Assembly: GCA_027186245.1 (NCBI GenBank)
Contig: CP114483.1
Span: 30,634,642 to 30,698,641 of the forward strand
DNA length: 64,000 nt
Reading direction: 5' to 3'
Origin: Coriaria nepalensis
Taxonomy: Eukaryota; Streptophyta; Magnoliopsida; Cucurbitales; Coriariaceae
This document shows, piece by piece, positions 40,601 to 51,868 of this stretch. How positions within the stretch are numbered: position 1 is the first letter of the stretch; every line of letters begins with the position of its first letter. The notes beneath the pieces were generated by a model. The model did not search any database, was not told the DNA's origin, and saw nothing but the letters and a program-made list of their open reading frames with translations. Both the position numbers and the translations under genes were made by a program.

Positions 40601-43600
40601 GTGCAGGATATGAATCAAGAGGTTGACGCCTGGAGTAGACTTGAGTAATAGGAGGCTTGACATAAGCTAATTCCAAGATAGGAGCAGAAGATGTGATAGA
40701 ATAGACCAACAAATCATCATCCTCCCCTTGACGAGTGGGAATAGGTGAAGACGGAAAATATGGTGTGTCTTCCATGAAGGTAACATCAATGGAAACAAGA
40801 TATTTGTTAAGATTGGGACAATAACACCTATAACCTTTCTGAAGACGAGAATAACCAAGGAAGATACACTTCAAAGACTTGGGATCTAATTTAGTGACGT
40901 GCGTACGAACATCCCGAACAAAACAAGTGCTACCAAATATACTAGGATCATCAGAGAACAATGACTTATTTGGAAAAATAATTTTGTAAGGGATCTCACC
41001 ATGAATAACAGAGGATGGCATGCGGTTAATGAGAAAACATGCTGTAGAAACTGCATCGGCTCAAAAAGGCTTACATGCATTTGAAATAAGAGAGCTCATG
41101 CAAGTTTAAGAAGATGTCTATTTTTACGTTCTGCCACACCATTTTGGGATGGAGTATCAACACAAGAAATTTCATGAAGCATGCCATTCTGAGCCATATA
41201 AGATTGAAATAAAACGGACGTATATTCTTTAGCGTTATCACTTCGCAAAGTGCGGATGAAAACATTAAATTGAGTTTTAATCTCAGCACAAAACGCACAA
41301 AACGAAGAGAACAACTCAGAACGATTTTTCATTAAATATAACCAAGTTACACAAGAATAATGATCCACAAAAATAACAAAATACCTAAATCCAGGTTTAG
41401 ACAAAATCGAACAAGGACCCCAAACATCATAATGAACTAATTCAAAAGGAACACTAGCACGTTTATTAATTCTAGGACTTAAACTAAGACGATGATGTTT
41501 TGGAAACTGACACGACTTAATCTAATGAAGACACCTTACTATATTGTGGACAAAGTGTCTTAAGCAAAGGGAGAGATGGATGACCCAACCTATAATGAGC
41601 CTCGAAAGGAGAAGTGACACTTGAGTAGGCAATAGGAATGGGGAACGATGTGTCAAGAATGTAGAGGCCTCTAGACTCAAGTCTTTTACTAATAATCTTC
41701 TTTGTCATAAGATCCTGAAATAAACAATGATTAGGGAAAAATGAGGTGTAACAATTAAGATTACGAGTGAGTTAGCTGACAGAGAGTAAATTAAAGGATA
41801 AATTAGGTAAATGTAAGACAAATGACAGAGAAAGCAAAGGGGTAAGAGTGATGGTGCCAGACCCACGAACACAAGATGGTGACCCATCAGCTAAAGTAAC
41901 TGTAGAAATGGAAGCGTGTGAGTGAAAAGTAGAAAAGATATTAGAATTACCTGTCATATGATCTGTGGCACCAGAATCAATGACCCATTTAGAGGATGAG
42001 GAAAGAAGGCACGCGTTAGGTTTACCTGAATCAACAATAGCGGTGATAGAAGGAGATGAAGACTTGAGTGATTCTTGATACTATGAGAACTTGGCAAATT
42101 CATCGGCAGAGATAAGGACCGATTTGTCAGAGGTATCATTAGTGAACGCAACATGGGCTGAGTGTTTTTGTTGATTTTTGTACTGAAGCTTTCTACACTC
42201 AAACTTCGTATGGCCTAGCTTACGACAGTAGTTACACATAATACCTCCAAAATCTGGCATTTGAGTTTCAAATCCTTGTGAGCCACCTCCTTTGTTTCCA
42301 CTGTGATTAGTTGATCTCCCAAGTGCATAATTATTAGTGCGACTTACCAAAGCACCATTGAGCGGAATGGGTGGAGTACTTTTTGTATGAAGAACGTGAC
42401 TAAAAACATCTTGTAAAGATGAGACCTCAAAACTAGAAAGAACTTGTGACTTAGTAGACTCAAAGTCTGGAGAGAGGCCAGCAAGGAAACTCATGACATC
42501 TATCTGCTCCTGTTGGCTTTGTTGAATCTTCACATCAGGGCTAAAGGGAAGCAACATATTAAACTCCTCATACGTCTTCTTAAACGCCATTGATCTTGTT
42601 TTTCCACACGGTAAAATGTTTTGCAAACCTCGTACATACGGGAGAGATTCCCTTTTCGAAAATACAAAAATTCCAAAGAATCCATCAATTCCTTAACAAA
42701 TTCATAGTGATTAATCAAACCAATTACCTCACTAACAATAGAGTTCTGAATCTGAAGAAATAAGCGAGCATCCTCTTTGAGTCATGTTTGCTTCGAATCA
42801 TCTTTAGGAGGATCACGCGCGTGGATTCCGGCCACAAAACTCCGGGGAATAGTAGATCGGGGGCTGGGAAATCGTTCTAAGCAGGCGGTGAGAACAAAAG
42901 AAGACTCCAATTAGGGTTGCCGAAATGGAACCCTAAAATATACTAAACCCTAGGTTGTGTTTATGTAAAAGACCCAAAACAAAACCCTAATTTTGTAACA
43001 AAATTCGAATTTCGAAACCCTAATGCTCTGATAGCATGTTATTTGAGATGAAATTAGAATTCTTTTTTATACAATATTTGAAAAGTGAGGCACATATATA
43101 TATACAACTAGGAAACTAGAATTAGGAAACTAGAATTAAGGAAACTAAAATTTAGGAAACGAGAAAGGAAACTAGAATTAAGCTAATTGTTAGCTATATA
43201 CATATAATATACAGTTAACAAGTAGAAATGGAAGCGTGTGATTGAAAAGTAGAAAAGAGACTAGAATTACCTGTCATATGATCTGTGGCACCAGAATCAA
43301 TGACCCATTTAGAGGATGAGGAAAAAAGACTCGCGTTGGGTTTACCTGAATCAGCAATAGCGGTGATAGAAGGAGATGAAGACTTGAGTGATTCCTGATA
43401 CTGTGAGAACTTGGCAAATTCATCGGCCGAGATAAGGACAGATTCAGCGGCTAGGCTTTCGTTCTGAGCAGACGGTGAGAACAAAAGATGACTCCAACTA
43501 CGGTTGCCGAAATGGAACACTAAAATATACTAAACCCTAGGTTGTGTTTATGCAAAAGTCTCAAAACAAAACTCTAATTTTGTAACAAAACTCGAATTTT

Positions 43601-46168
43601 GAAACTCTCATGCTCTGATACCATGATATCTGAGATAGAAAGAGAATACTTTCTCATAATATTTATTGAAAAGTGATGCACATATATATATACACTTAGG
43701 AAACTAGAATTAAACTAATTGACAGCTAATTAAGCTAATTGACAGCTATATACATATAATATACAGCTAACATATGTAAAGTGATGTACCTATTCCGTCA
43801 TGTTTTGATTTCCTACCATGCAAAATCCTTCATAGTAAATGAAACACATTCTTGACTTAACCTATATCAGTAACGAATCCAAAAAAAAAAATGAAAATTT
43901 TAGGAGGGTAGATCATACTGCTTACTATTTGCTTTCCGTGGAATTTGTAAGATTGGGTTTTTTCCATAAGTTATAATGTTAGGAAAATATAGTAATAGCA
44001 TTCTAGTATTCATAATTCTGTATATTATGCTTTCAGGGCATCACAGGCCTTGGCTGTATACCGTGACACAATTGTAGCTGGTTTAGTGCCAACTATTGAA
44101 GAGATATCTCAAGTTTTGGGTTGCTTGCGAATACCTTGTGACTCAGCCTTGAAACTTAGAATGATTGAGAACCTAGGAGTAACTGCAGAGATATCAAAGC
44201 GCTCAAAACTCTGTGCATTGATAGATGGTTTTGGTGAATATGATCATCGTGCTTTTTCTTTGTTTGAGGTATGTAAGGTGCTGAATCGGATACCGTTATG
44301 CGTTATGTTACAGAATTCCATTGAATAGCTTGCTGGGGAAATCTAACATTTTATTAATTCTAGGAAGCTTCTTCACTTGGAGTTGTCCCATGTGTTTCCT
44401 TCAAAGCAAGTCCTATCGTTGTTGATGCTAGCAAATTGCAGATTCATTCTGCTGAGGTAAGCCTATTTCTGTTTCATCTTGGGACTCTTTTTTCCAGCCT
44501 GAGTTTTTTATTTTACTAGGCACTGTATGTTTTACATCCCTTTGTATCGAATATTTCAAATTTCATGTCGGCATAGAACACCCTGTGGTATAGATTGTAA
44601 TATCAGCATAAAAGCAAATAGTCCCACATTGATTTGGATCACCTCTTCTAGTCACTCCGCTAAAAAGAGAACTAAAAACTGCTCACAGGTATCCTCCAAA
44701 TTTTGTGCAGCTCTCTGGGGCCTGTGTAATTATATTTAATTGATTAAAATTTTACTTCTGTTCTAGCCTTTTCCTTTCCTCCTTCCGTTTTTTGTTTTAT
44801 TGCTTTACCTTTTTGTTATATAATTATAAAGATTATGCACTAATTCGCTTGCCCGTAACATTGAATGCAGTAACCAACTTACAATATCTTTGGAAACTAA
44901 AAATGATGATGATCTATGTGACTGCATGTCTCTCTTTCAGTATCACAAATTGATTCACGCAAATTTATAGTATAGTGTAGAGAATAATAGACTCGTATGA
45001 CTGAAATTCTTTAGAAACCTCCCAGGTGTACCTCTTGACGGTTCTGAAAGGTCTCAAGCACAGGCTTGCTGCTGGTAATATTAATATCTATATATATGTA
45101 TATGAACTCTCTATCTTTTATTTCACCAAGCTCCCATGAATCATGATGAGCTTAAAACTACCATACTGATAACAATTTTTTATTGTTAGTTGAAAATGCA
45201 AAGTAAATTTAACTGGATCGAAGAAGGAATAACCAGAGAAGCTATACAATGTGTCACCTGAAAATGAGTCACTTCATTTTGCTCTTACATCTGAAATATT
45301 TTGTTCAGGTGCAAAGTTACCAACCATAACCATCAAAGTGCCAGCAGAGAAGACAACAATTTCATCCCCCAAGGGGGAGAGGACCATTGGTCTTGCAGGA
45401 AGGTGAGAAGAGCTATGTAGGCTTTCGATAAAAAATCATATATAGTTGCTTTGATCTTTTTTATATGCTCAGTGAAAACAGTTTTCGAGATAATCTTATG
45501 ATTAGCAATTGGGGAAGGCTGCAAAGTGTGGCTAGAAGCCATAATAGTCCTATATGTTATATGTACAGATGAACCCAGAAATTACGACCATCACAGTTAA
45601 TAACTTACAATATATTTCAAGATTTCACCTGTCCTTGCATTCTGGCACAATTCTGTCAAGATTACACAAATTAGCCAGATTTGTGAAAATCATAGTGGAA
45701 TTTTTTTTTTTTTAAATAAATTTCGCTGTCATGTTATACTGTTGTTTGAAGAGGCAAGATAACAAATTATTTCCGTAATAAAGGACTGAACTAGCTAAAT
45801 TCATGAAAAAACCTTTCTAGTTTTTCATTTCATATATTCTAATAAATAATGGCACATTTTTTGTTGCGAGATCATGCTTGTATCTCTTTCAAGATGTCTG
45901 AGAATAGAAATGTAAAATTTTCTCGTTTGACAGGGTTGGTCAGGCGATTACAGCTATGCTAAGAAGACTTGGACTCCCTTACCAGGGGAATGAATCATAT
46001 GGAAGGATCAGAATCAATGGGTTAGTTCTAAGAAGATGGTTTCAGCCTAAACTTGATTCTCCTTTCAGTGTGAAACCTGGAGAGCTAAGGTCATCCCAGT
46101 CACGACTCGGAAAAGGAATTAGCGATCAGCAACGTCTGATCAGGATTGGACCTCTATCAGTAGACTAA
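31647..46168 (+). CDS. MRL1: Pentatricopeptide repeat protein MRL1, chloroplastic
   Basis: MRL1 is a plastid PPR protein that binds and stabilises the rbcL (Rubisco large subunit) mRNA. Nineteen exons: 31647-31970, 32227-32968, 33080-33311, 33611-33674, 33755-33899, 34006-34121, 34823-34951, 35377-35550, 35682-35846, 36117-36257, 36662-36761, 37137-37245, 37636-37727, 38555-38645, 44037-44268, 44364-44456, 45026-45074, 45309-45402, 45934-46168. All phases fit, giving 1108 residues. The start MEVSFSIQPQTL fits the family; a Ser/Arg-rich transit peptide precedes a hydrophobic stretch (SILVIVVAVVTF). Residues about 110-430 are low-complexity and weakly conserved. PPR motifs run from about 445 to 840 (LYTTLISTCSKSGKVD, TYGALIDGCARAGQVAKAF, VVFNALITACGQSGAVDRAF, YTIAINCCSQSGDW). 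The conserved C-terminal region ends GKGISDQQRLIRIGPLSVD. The intron 38646-44036 (5.4 kb) is swollen by a Copia insertion and intron 6 holds a solo LTR; both leave the splice sites intact. The exon 14 acceptor (after CAAAG, at 38555) is the least certain junction. Confidence 0.95.
34435..34676. mobile_element. Solo LTR in MRL1 intron 6
   Basis: A 242-bp unit starting TGTTAGACCCG and ending CGGGTCCTATCA, flanked on both sides by the 5-bp direct repeat TGGTG (34430-34434 and 34677-34681). It contains ATT/AGT trinucleotide runs and AATAAAAATT near its end. TG...CA ends plus a perfect 5-bp target duplication point to a single LTR left after recombination of a retrotransposon. It has no coding capacity. 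Confidence 0.8.
35236..35246. repeat. Poly-G run in MRL1 intron 7
   Basis: Eleven consecutive G, in purine-rich flanks. Confidence 0.9.
39158..39284 (-). repeat. 3' LTR of the Copia composite
   Basis: 127 bp. On the minus strand it begins TGTTAGCTATATATTATATG after the purine tract GAGGGGGAG (39293-39285) and ends ...CTCAGATATCA. Confidence 0.85.
39292..40266 (-). pseudogene. Copia reverse transcriptase (C-terminal part) and RNase H
   Basis: The open frame 40248-39625 starts at the YVDD catalytic motif of the Copia reverse transcriptase and runs through FLGVEIIRS, RPDIAYSVSVVSQFMS and RNase H (FSDADWAGSKMNERSASGYC). A break precedes 39489-39292, which holds the RNase H end (TKYIEIDCHFVRERI, GEQLGDIFTKVL). 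The N-terminal fingers/palm part of the reverse transcriptase is absent; only a short piece (KSLYGFKQSTRA then a stop) is present near 40390. Confidence 0.85.
40314..41720 (-). pseudogene. Copia GAG-pre-integrase and integrase
   Basis: 41708-41517 holds the GAG-pre-integrase segment (HYRLGHPSLPLLKTLCP). 41404-41096 carries the integrase core with its D-D-E residues in FVIFVDHYS, LRSDNAKEY and GVAERKNRHLL. 41021-40314 continues into the integrase C-terminal part (GSTCFVRDV, PKSLKCIFLGYSRLQKGYR). Frameshifts separate the pieces. Confidence 0.85.
41730..42626 (-). pseudogene. Copia gag and protease
   Basis: 42626-42081 carries gag, including FLAGLSPDFESTKSQ and the zinc knuckle CNYCRKLGHTKFEC (C-x2-C-x4-H-x4-C). 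The protease follows in a different frame: WVIDSGATDHMTG with the catalytic Asp-Ser-Gly, then LADGSPSCVRGSGTI. A frameshift lies between the two. Confidence 0.85.
43037..43220 (-). repeat. Internal LTR of the Copia composite
   Basis: 184 bp. It begins TGTTAACTGTATATTATATG on the minus strand and is followed by primer site TGCTATCAGAGC (43036-43025). It is longer than the outer LTRs because a short AGGAAACTAGAATTA-like unit is repeated several times. Confidence 0.8.
43215..43520 (-). pseudogene. Truncated second copy of Copia gag/protease
   Basis: The open frame encodes SVLISADEFAKFSQYQES and WVIDSGATDHMTGNS, duplicating 42110-41900 of the main copy with small differences, and then runs directly into the internal LTR. 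The central gag and everything after the protease start are missing. Confidence 0.8.
43612..43623 (-). other. Primer-binding site, outer Copia LTR
   Basis: TGGTATCAGAGC on the minus strand, exactly complementary to the 3' end of initiator methionine tRNA and abutting the LTR end. A second, mutated copy (TGCTATCAGAGC) is at 43036-43025. Confidence 0.85.
43624..43772 (-). repeat. Outer 5' LTR of the Copia composite
   Basis: 149 bp on the minus strand from TGTTAGCTGTATATTATATG to ...CTCAGATATCA. It carries a small internal duplication of AATTGACAGCTA. Confidence 0.85.
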
Positions 46169-47150
46169 TAAGGGGGTTATATTACTTATTGCCATCCACG
46201 TGACATTCTTACGGTAAATATTTGCTCTGATTTTTACATGTCTATTAGCCTAAGGATTCCCATAGGTTCTGTGGAGAAGCAAGTACGAGTTAAGGAAAAA
46301 TAATGCACAGTAGTTAGTGGCTTTGATTTTCATGCCTATTAGCAGAACTCTTTTTTTTTTTTTTTTTTTTCTCGCGAGAGGCAATGCGGGCAAATAAATG
46401 AAATGGTGGGCTATGTTGTAAAGCGTTGAAATAAGAGGCTAACAAATACTTATTTCTGTTTATCTGTGGAGGTGGTGTAGCATTATAGAAGTTAATAGAC
46501 AGAAAGGTGAAAGTTTTGGTTATTCTATGCTGTTTGAATCATGTTTGTTATGCAATTCATGCCTCCTTGTATTTAGCTGCCTTCTTTTGATCTGCAACAA
46601 TTCAATCTGAATTAAGAAAAAGAAAAATGTTAAATAAATGTGATATTGATTTATCAAGAAGAAGAATCCGAGAGAAAAATGAAGAACAATAATGAAGAAA
46701 ATATTTCTGGATCTAAACTTTCTTACTTCACTCATTCGGAAAATCTATTTAAATACAAAAGAGAAGACCAATAGCTAGAGAACAAATGTAATGGAAAAAT
46801 ACCCTATAAGAATCTTTCTACGATCATGCGTAAAAGGAGAATTACAAATTTTCTGCACCTCAGCACTCTGAACAACGACTGTAAGCCCAGAACTAGAGAG
46901 GGAGCAACGACTCTTTTTCACACAAGCCCAAAACAGCACAATAATTCTATTATGCCTCCTCAAGCTTGTGGTGGGAAAATATCTAGAACATGAAGCTCGG
47001 AAAGGAAGGGTCTGTTTGGCTGGATTTTTTAATATACATTTTGTATGTGTTTCAAAATATGTTTTTATTAGACATGATTGATGTAATATATTATTATGTC
47101 TTCACTTTTTTAATTATAAAATATACCCATAAATTTAATCAAATTTACCA
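46169..47150. other. MRL1 3' UTR and intergenic DNA
   Basis: Begins with the MRL1 3' untranslated region. A 20-base T-run is at 46351-46370. No gene is seen. Confidence 0.5.
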
Positions 47151-47395
47151 AAAATCGTCACAATGTCATCCCTAGCCTCCCTAAACGGCTTCGAACACTT
47201 CTTCCTTAGTCCAACACACTTCTCCTTTGCTGCAACTAATGGATCAAATCCCACAACCACCACCATCGTTTTTGGAAACTCTTGTTTTGATATATCCTGT
47301 GTGTTGGGCCCACTCACGTTCGCTTCCACGTGATCCCTATTACTCCCCTCTCATAAGAACACCTTCTTGAAAAAATCAGTGCAAGCAATCATCAC
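47151..47395 (-). pseudogene. Carboxylesterase (CXE18-like) pseudogene fragment
   Basis: Minus-strand reading gives TDFFKKVFL, a stop, EGSNRDH, then VEANVSGPNTQDISKQEFPK and TMVVVVGFDPLVAAKEK. This is the C-terminal third of a plant alpha/beta-hydrolase carboxylesterase of the GID1/CXE type, including the VGFDPL segment that carries the catalytic Asp. The Ser nucleophile region, the catalytic His and all upstream exons are missing, and a stop interrupts it. Confidence 0.65.
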
Positions 47396-48370
47396 TATCG
47401 TGAGGCCCCGATGTTAGGATAGCATTAGACACACAACCTCGGTTCGAGTGGTGGAAACCAAGATTGGGACTGGGGCTGGGGCAGGATTAGCAGAGCCTAA
47501 GGAAATTGAGTGACGAGAGAAGATGATAGTTGAGACTGATGTTCGATAAGATTGAGGGGGGCATCAGTCGGCCTAGCAGTAGCTGAGAGGAATAAGAAGG
47601 CGTCGGACGACATTGAGGCTGAGTCACATATTTCCTTGCCCATCTCAAACATAGGCATGAAGACGTTGAAGGAATGTACAAGTGGAAAGTGACTAATACT
47701 TGAGTGGAGAACACGCTCTTAGTGAGTCAGACTAGGGTTGTGTTGCTACATACTAAGGCAGCTTTGGCATGTCAGATTGAGGTGGCACCATTGTACACTA
47801 AAACATCCTTGAGCGGGGGGCAGATCTCTGCTATGTCAGACGGTGGGGGGCGTAACTTGTCGGAAGAGCAGACTGGATTGAGTGAGGGGGAAGGGAGAAA
47901 TAGATAAAAAGGAGTCCTCCCTCCCCTACCTGAAGGGAGAGTAACACGTTCTACGAGCCTTGCTAGAAGGTAATTAACGCCTCTACAAATCCCTTCCATA
48001 GAAAATAGTGGAGTAAACATACTACATGCCATATAAAGGATAGAGAGGGCCTTGGTGGAAAGAGTGAGCCAACTGGTGGAGCATTTTATAGATGCAAGGA
48101 TCGTAGAGATCAGGGCGGAAATGAGGCAGGAGGAGAGAGAGGAACCGCAGAGTAGAGACATGCGCCTCACTAGGGGAGAGCGTCGAGGCTCATGTGGGTA
48201 AGGGATCTTACCTTAAGGAAGATGACACAGCATCTCGTTTGAAGACCGCAATAGCGTTGGGGGAACTTGGGGGATGTGGCTTGGAATCCAAACCTCCCCA
48301 CACATATCGAGGGAGCCTAAGCTTCCTGTAAAGGGGGCCTAAGTGCCAATTGGATAAGAAAAAGTCATTT
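47396..48370. other. Degenerate repeat DNA upstream of a gypsy gag relic
   Basis: Higher GC than neighbouring intergenic DNA, with several weak open frames on both strands. It probably belongs to the gypsy element whose gag core follows, but no domain is recognisable. Confidence 0.35.
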
Positions 48371-49010
48371 GGGAGTTGACTAAAATAATGAAGGAGTTGG
48401 AAGCGGCAGTAAAGGGAACCACGCTATGGACGAGCCGGAGAGCCTGTTTACCAAAAGGGTGAAAAATGCTCTATTGCCGAAGAAGTTTAGAGCCCCGACC
48501 CTAGTGTACGATAGAACGAAGGATCCTAGGGACCACGTCAATTCATATAAGATTTGCATGAGGATGAATTCTATATGTGATGAACTGATGTGCCAATGAT
48601 TTCACATCACGTTGACAAACTCGGCCAGTGACTAGTACAGATCCCTCACGTGGCTCTATCGACTCATTCGATGAGCTGAAGAAGTTGTTTATGTCAAACT
48701 TTTGTGGGGCGGCCAACACGCGACTCCCTCTCATGAGCACTTATACCATAAAGTAGAACTCAGGGGAAGCCTTGTTGAATTATATAAAATAGTTTAACCG
48801 AGCTTTGAAGAAGGTGGACCGACTAGGAGATATTGGGTTTTGCATGCCTTCTTGGGTGGCACGACAGAAAAGAAGCTCATGAGCCACTTTGGGAAGAAGT
48901 ATTTTGGTTCCTATGCTGAGGCCTTGTTAGCGGCAAAGAAAATAGGGGTGGTTGACGAGATCCTTGTAACGTAATTAAGGAATTAAGGAGAAAGGGGGGA
49001 GAATAGTTGG
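48371..49010 (+). pseudogene. Ty3-gypsy gag remnant
   Basis: Forward frames give LPKKFRAPTLVYDRTKDPRD, then HVNSYKICMRMN, FHITLTNSASD, HAFLGGTTEKKLM and FGKKYFGSYAEALLAAKK. The order matches the capsid domain of plant gypsy elements. Multiple stops and frame changes. Confidence 0.65.
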
Positions 49011-49099
49011 GGATATGAAGTGAAGAGGAAGAGATGATGACCCTACGATATATTCTGAGCCTATGACTAGCTTAGATTATGAGAAATAGATACACCTAA

Positions 49100-50370
49100 G
49101 AAAATAGTTCTCAAAGGATGCACATATATTGATTACGCTTACAACCAGCTGTGATTATCAAATATAGCAAGAGAATGTTAAAAATCATTACTACAAATGG
49201 TGACCACAAGTAAAAGTACAGATGATACAACAAGAGGAATTCACTTAGAAATATACAAAGAAGTTGTGTAAATTGCAAGGATCTTTTTATGGATTGAAAT
49301 AAGCATTTCAAAATTGGAACATGAAGTTTTGATGAAATGATAATATCGTTTGATTTCATTAAAGTGTGCATATGAAGGTTAGTGGAGTATAAAAATGTTC
49401 ATAAATTTCTTAGATAGATAACATACTACTCATTAGAGAATGAGGTAGCTATGATACAATCTGTTATATTATAATTGTCGAAATAATCTTCAATAATATT
49501 TGGGAAAAGAATCTTTTGTTGAGATCTATAGAGATAGTTTAAAATTTTTATTAGCTTGACCCAGTCCAACATACATAGGTAGAATTGCTAAGGATATTTA
49601 GCTATAAGTATTCCAAGAGATGACTTTCACTAATGAGTCAAGAAATCTGCCTCTCTTAAGAGATGTCAACTAAGATATGAAAGGAGAGGTATAACATGAA
49701 TATGTTATACTATATTTGTGACTAGATATAGCCTATGCTCTAAAGAGTTATGAGAAGGTGTAAGGCAATCAGGTTGATAAAGTATTGAGATGCTATTAAT
49801 AATTTCATTAATTGATTTAGAAGGACAGAGAATATATTCTTAACTTTATAGTGCGTCTAAATTGAAAATTGAGATTTCACATACTCTAATTGATAATCAG
49901 ATATCGATGATAGTAAATCAATTTTTCTTTTAGATTGTTTCACATATATTGAAGGAGCAGTAAAATTGAAAACATTTCAAATCAAGAAACGACCGTGAAA
50001 TCTTCCTATAAAGCCAAATATATTGCAGCCTTGGATGTAGTAAAAGCGGTATTTTATATGAAAAGTTCATAACTAGACTTGATATGGTTTCTAACATTAA
50101 TAATCTCGTAGTAGTTGATTATAATAATTCTGATGCAATAGTACAAGCAAGAGAAACCTAGGTCTCATCAATGTCCAAACACGTGTTACAACATTTTTCA
50201 CTAAATCTAATAGTGAATCGGATTGTGAACATGAATATAGAGAAAGTCGATATAAATAACAACATAGTGGATCCAGTGACTAAAGGGTTTTTTCAACAAA
50301 AGCTAGACCCCCATCCGGACAAGATGAAAATTAGATTCTAAAACGATTGACTTTAGTGTAACTGGGAGAT
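49100..50370 (+). pseudogene. Decayed Copia reverse transcriptase and RNase H
   Basis: Forward frames include GSFYGLK followed by FQNWNMKF (the YGLKQ region of Copia reverse transcriptase), a YxDD-like stretch near 49420, and from about 49990 SSYKAKYIAALDV, VVDYNNSDAIVQARET and VDPVTKGFF (RNase H end). All frames carry many stops. A purine tract AACTGGGAGA (50360-50369) precedes the LTR. Confidence 0.7.
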
Positions 50371-51345
50371 TGAAAGTGTATACCCACCAGTTAGACCCTA
50401 TGGGTATACATTTTGTGAGATATAACCTTATTTATAAATATTAACGATATTATTATTTGTTTAATAATACTAAATGTATTCATCTATTTATCATGTTTAC
50501 TAATTATGTTAGAATTAATATATTATGTTCTATAAATACATATCATGATAACGTTCAACATCTTAAGTTATGCACTTTGGAGACCATGATGGAGATCATG
50601 CTTATTGAGATTCAAGTTATGTAAAGCTTAAAGACATGAATTGTTCGTTGTCATAGGATCCCAAGAATGGACATTGATGATTCGGATAGACAATCACATA
50701 GTTCATCACCTAAAGTGTTTAGGATGGTCAATCACATGGTCATTAGTGTTAGTGAAACATCATGATGATTATGCGGGTGCTTAGTAGAGACTAAGGGTAC
50801 TGAACGTGAAATATAGATAATTCTCAATGGTAAATAATATTGATTCTTAGTGAGACTTATCAAGTGACTATATTACATGTGGTTTGTAGACTTGGGATAA
50901 CCATGGTGTCTTATGTGCCAGTTTCATACTTTGACATCATTCAAATTAGCCCTAGCCAAGGAGCAACATGAGGTGAACCGTTGGATATGAAATGTTGTAC
51001 ATGAAGGTTTTGAGTGATCAAAAGGGAATCCATCGTTTCCATATTTGGAAATAAGTTTTGATTAGTTGTATACTTTATTGAGCAATGAAATCCTTACAAT
51101 GTAGTATGGTATGAAAAGAGTTTCAGTAAATTCATTGTCTATGTTGATTGAAGATATAACAATTAAACCATGTTGTAGAACGAATTGGGATATTGACTGG
51201 ATGGAAGGATATTTATTGTACAATTTTTAGTCACAACAGGCTCTTTTAAAATATGATTATTTCTCATCTCTCGGGTAGCCTTGACCCTTTGCTAGTCAAT
51301 CTTAAGTTTGAGGTTTAAGTTAATTAATCATATTTGATAAGGGAA
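50371..51345 (+). mobile_element. Copia 3' LTR, left part (family A)
   Basis: Begins TGAAAGTGTATACCCACCAG directly after the purine tract and the RNase H end, as a 3' LTR should. Its distal part (51090-51345) is related to 29640-29925. It stops at about 51345 where a different, pararetrovirus-like sequence starts, so the right half of the LTR is lost. Confidence 0.7.
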
Positions 51346-51591
51346 GTGCCTATTACAGCTTTATCATATTTGCTGAAGATGGAATTTAGGAGCGAAAGCC
51401 TAACAGTAACAAGCAATCCTTTTATGCAATGAAGAGAGAGGACTACTCTAACAACTCCAAGGTGGAGATGTGAGTATCCTTTCGAGATCTACTGTGAAAT
51501 CATCTAGGGTCGAGTGTAAGATCGACATATTGTTCTGCTAGGGAGGAAGGGATGAGGTAGTTGTCAAGTCCGGTAGATTGGACATATTTCT

Positions 51592-51868
51592 TTACAGGAG
51601 GTCGTGGGGTACTAACCAGTTGCCTGATAGTTCTTTTAAGAGAACTATGTCTTTAGAAAACATTATAACGATTGATGAGGGGTAGAGAGGTCTCAGAGAT
51701 TTTGGCATCTTCTGGGATATAGGTGTACTCAACCAAGTTGTTGATTTTAGAGGAATTAGTTTTTTTGACTGGAAGAGGTAGGGAGACTGAGGAAAATAAT
51801 TGATTTGGGCCTGAGGAGGTAAAAGAACGAGCAAGAATCATGTATGAACTAGAGGAACCGAAATCCAT
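51592..51868 (-). pseudogene. Start of a pararetrovirus-like open frame
   Basis: The ATG at 51868 opens a frame of 71 codons that then stops; a neighbouring frame continues. It lies about 420 bases downstream of the TATA-like element at 52293-52302, so it may be the beginning of the first viral frame after the leader. No domain is recognised. Confidence 0.4.

Larger units (their letters stand above)
39158..43772 (-). mobile_element. Composite Ty1-copia retrotransposon with three LTRs
   Basis: Minus strand, inside MRL1 intron 14. Order: LTR (43772-43624), primer site (43623-43612), partial gag/protease (43520-43221), LTR (43220-43037), primer site (43036-43025), gag, protease, integrase, partial reverse transcriptase, RNase H, polypurine tract (39293-39285), LTR (39284-39158). 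The outer flanks are TACGT (39153-39157) and TATGT (43773-43777), probably a diverged 5-bp target duplication, which suggests that the composite occupies one insertion site. Coding parts have frameshifts and stops and the front of the reverse transcriptase is missing, so it is inactive. Confidence 0.88.

Noticed and set aside
40441..40626. Plus-strand open frame inside the Copia element
   Set aside because: It is antisense to the integrase C-terminal region and has no features of its own.
47704..48170. Overlapping open frames on both strands in the 47.7-48.2 kb region
   Set aside because: No domain or family feature, and the region precedes a gypsy gag relic; treated as decayed transposon DNA.
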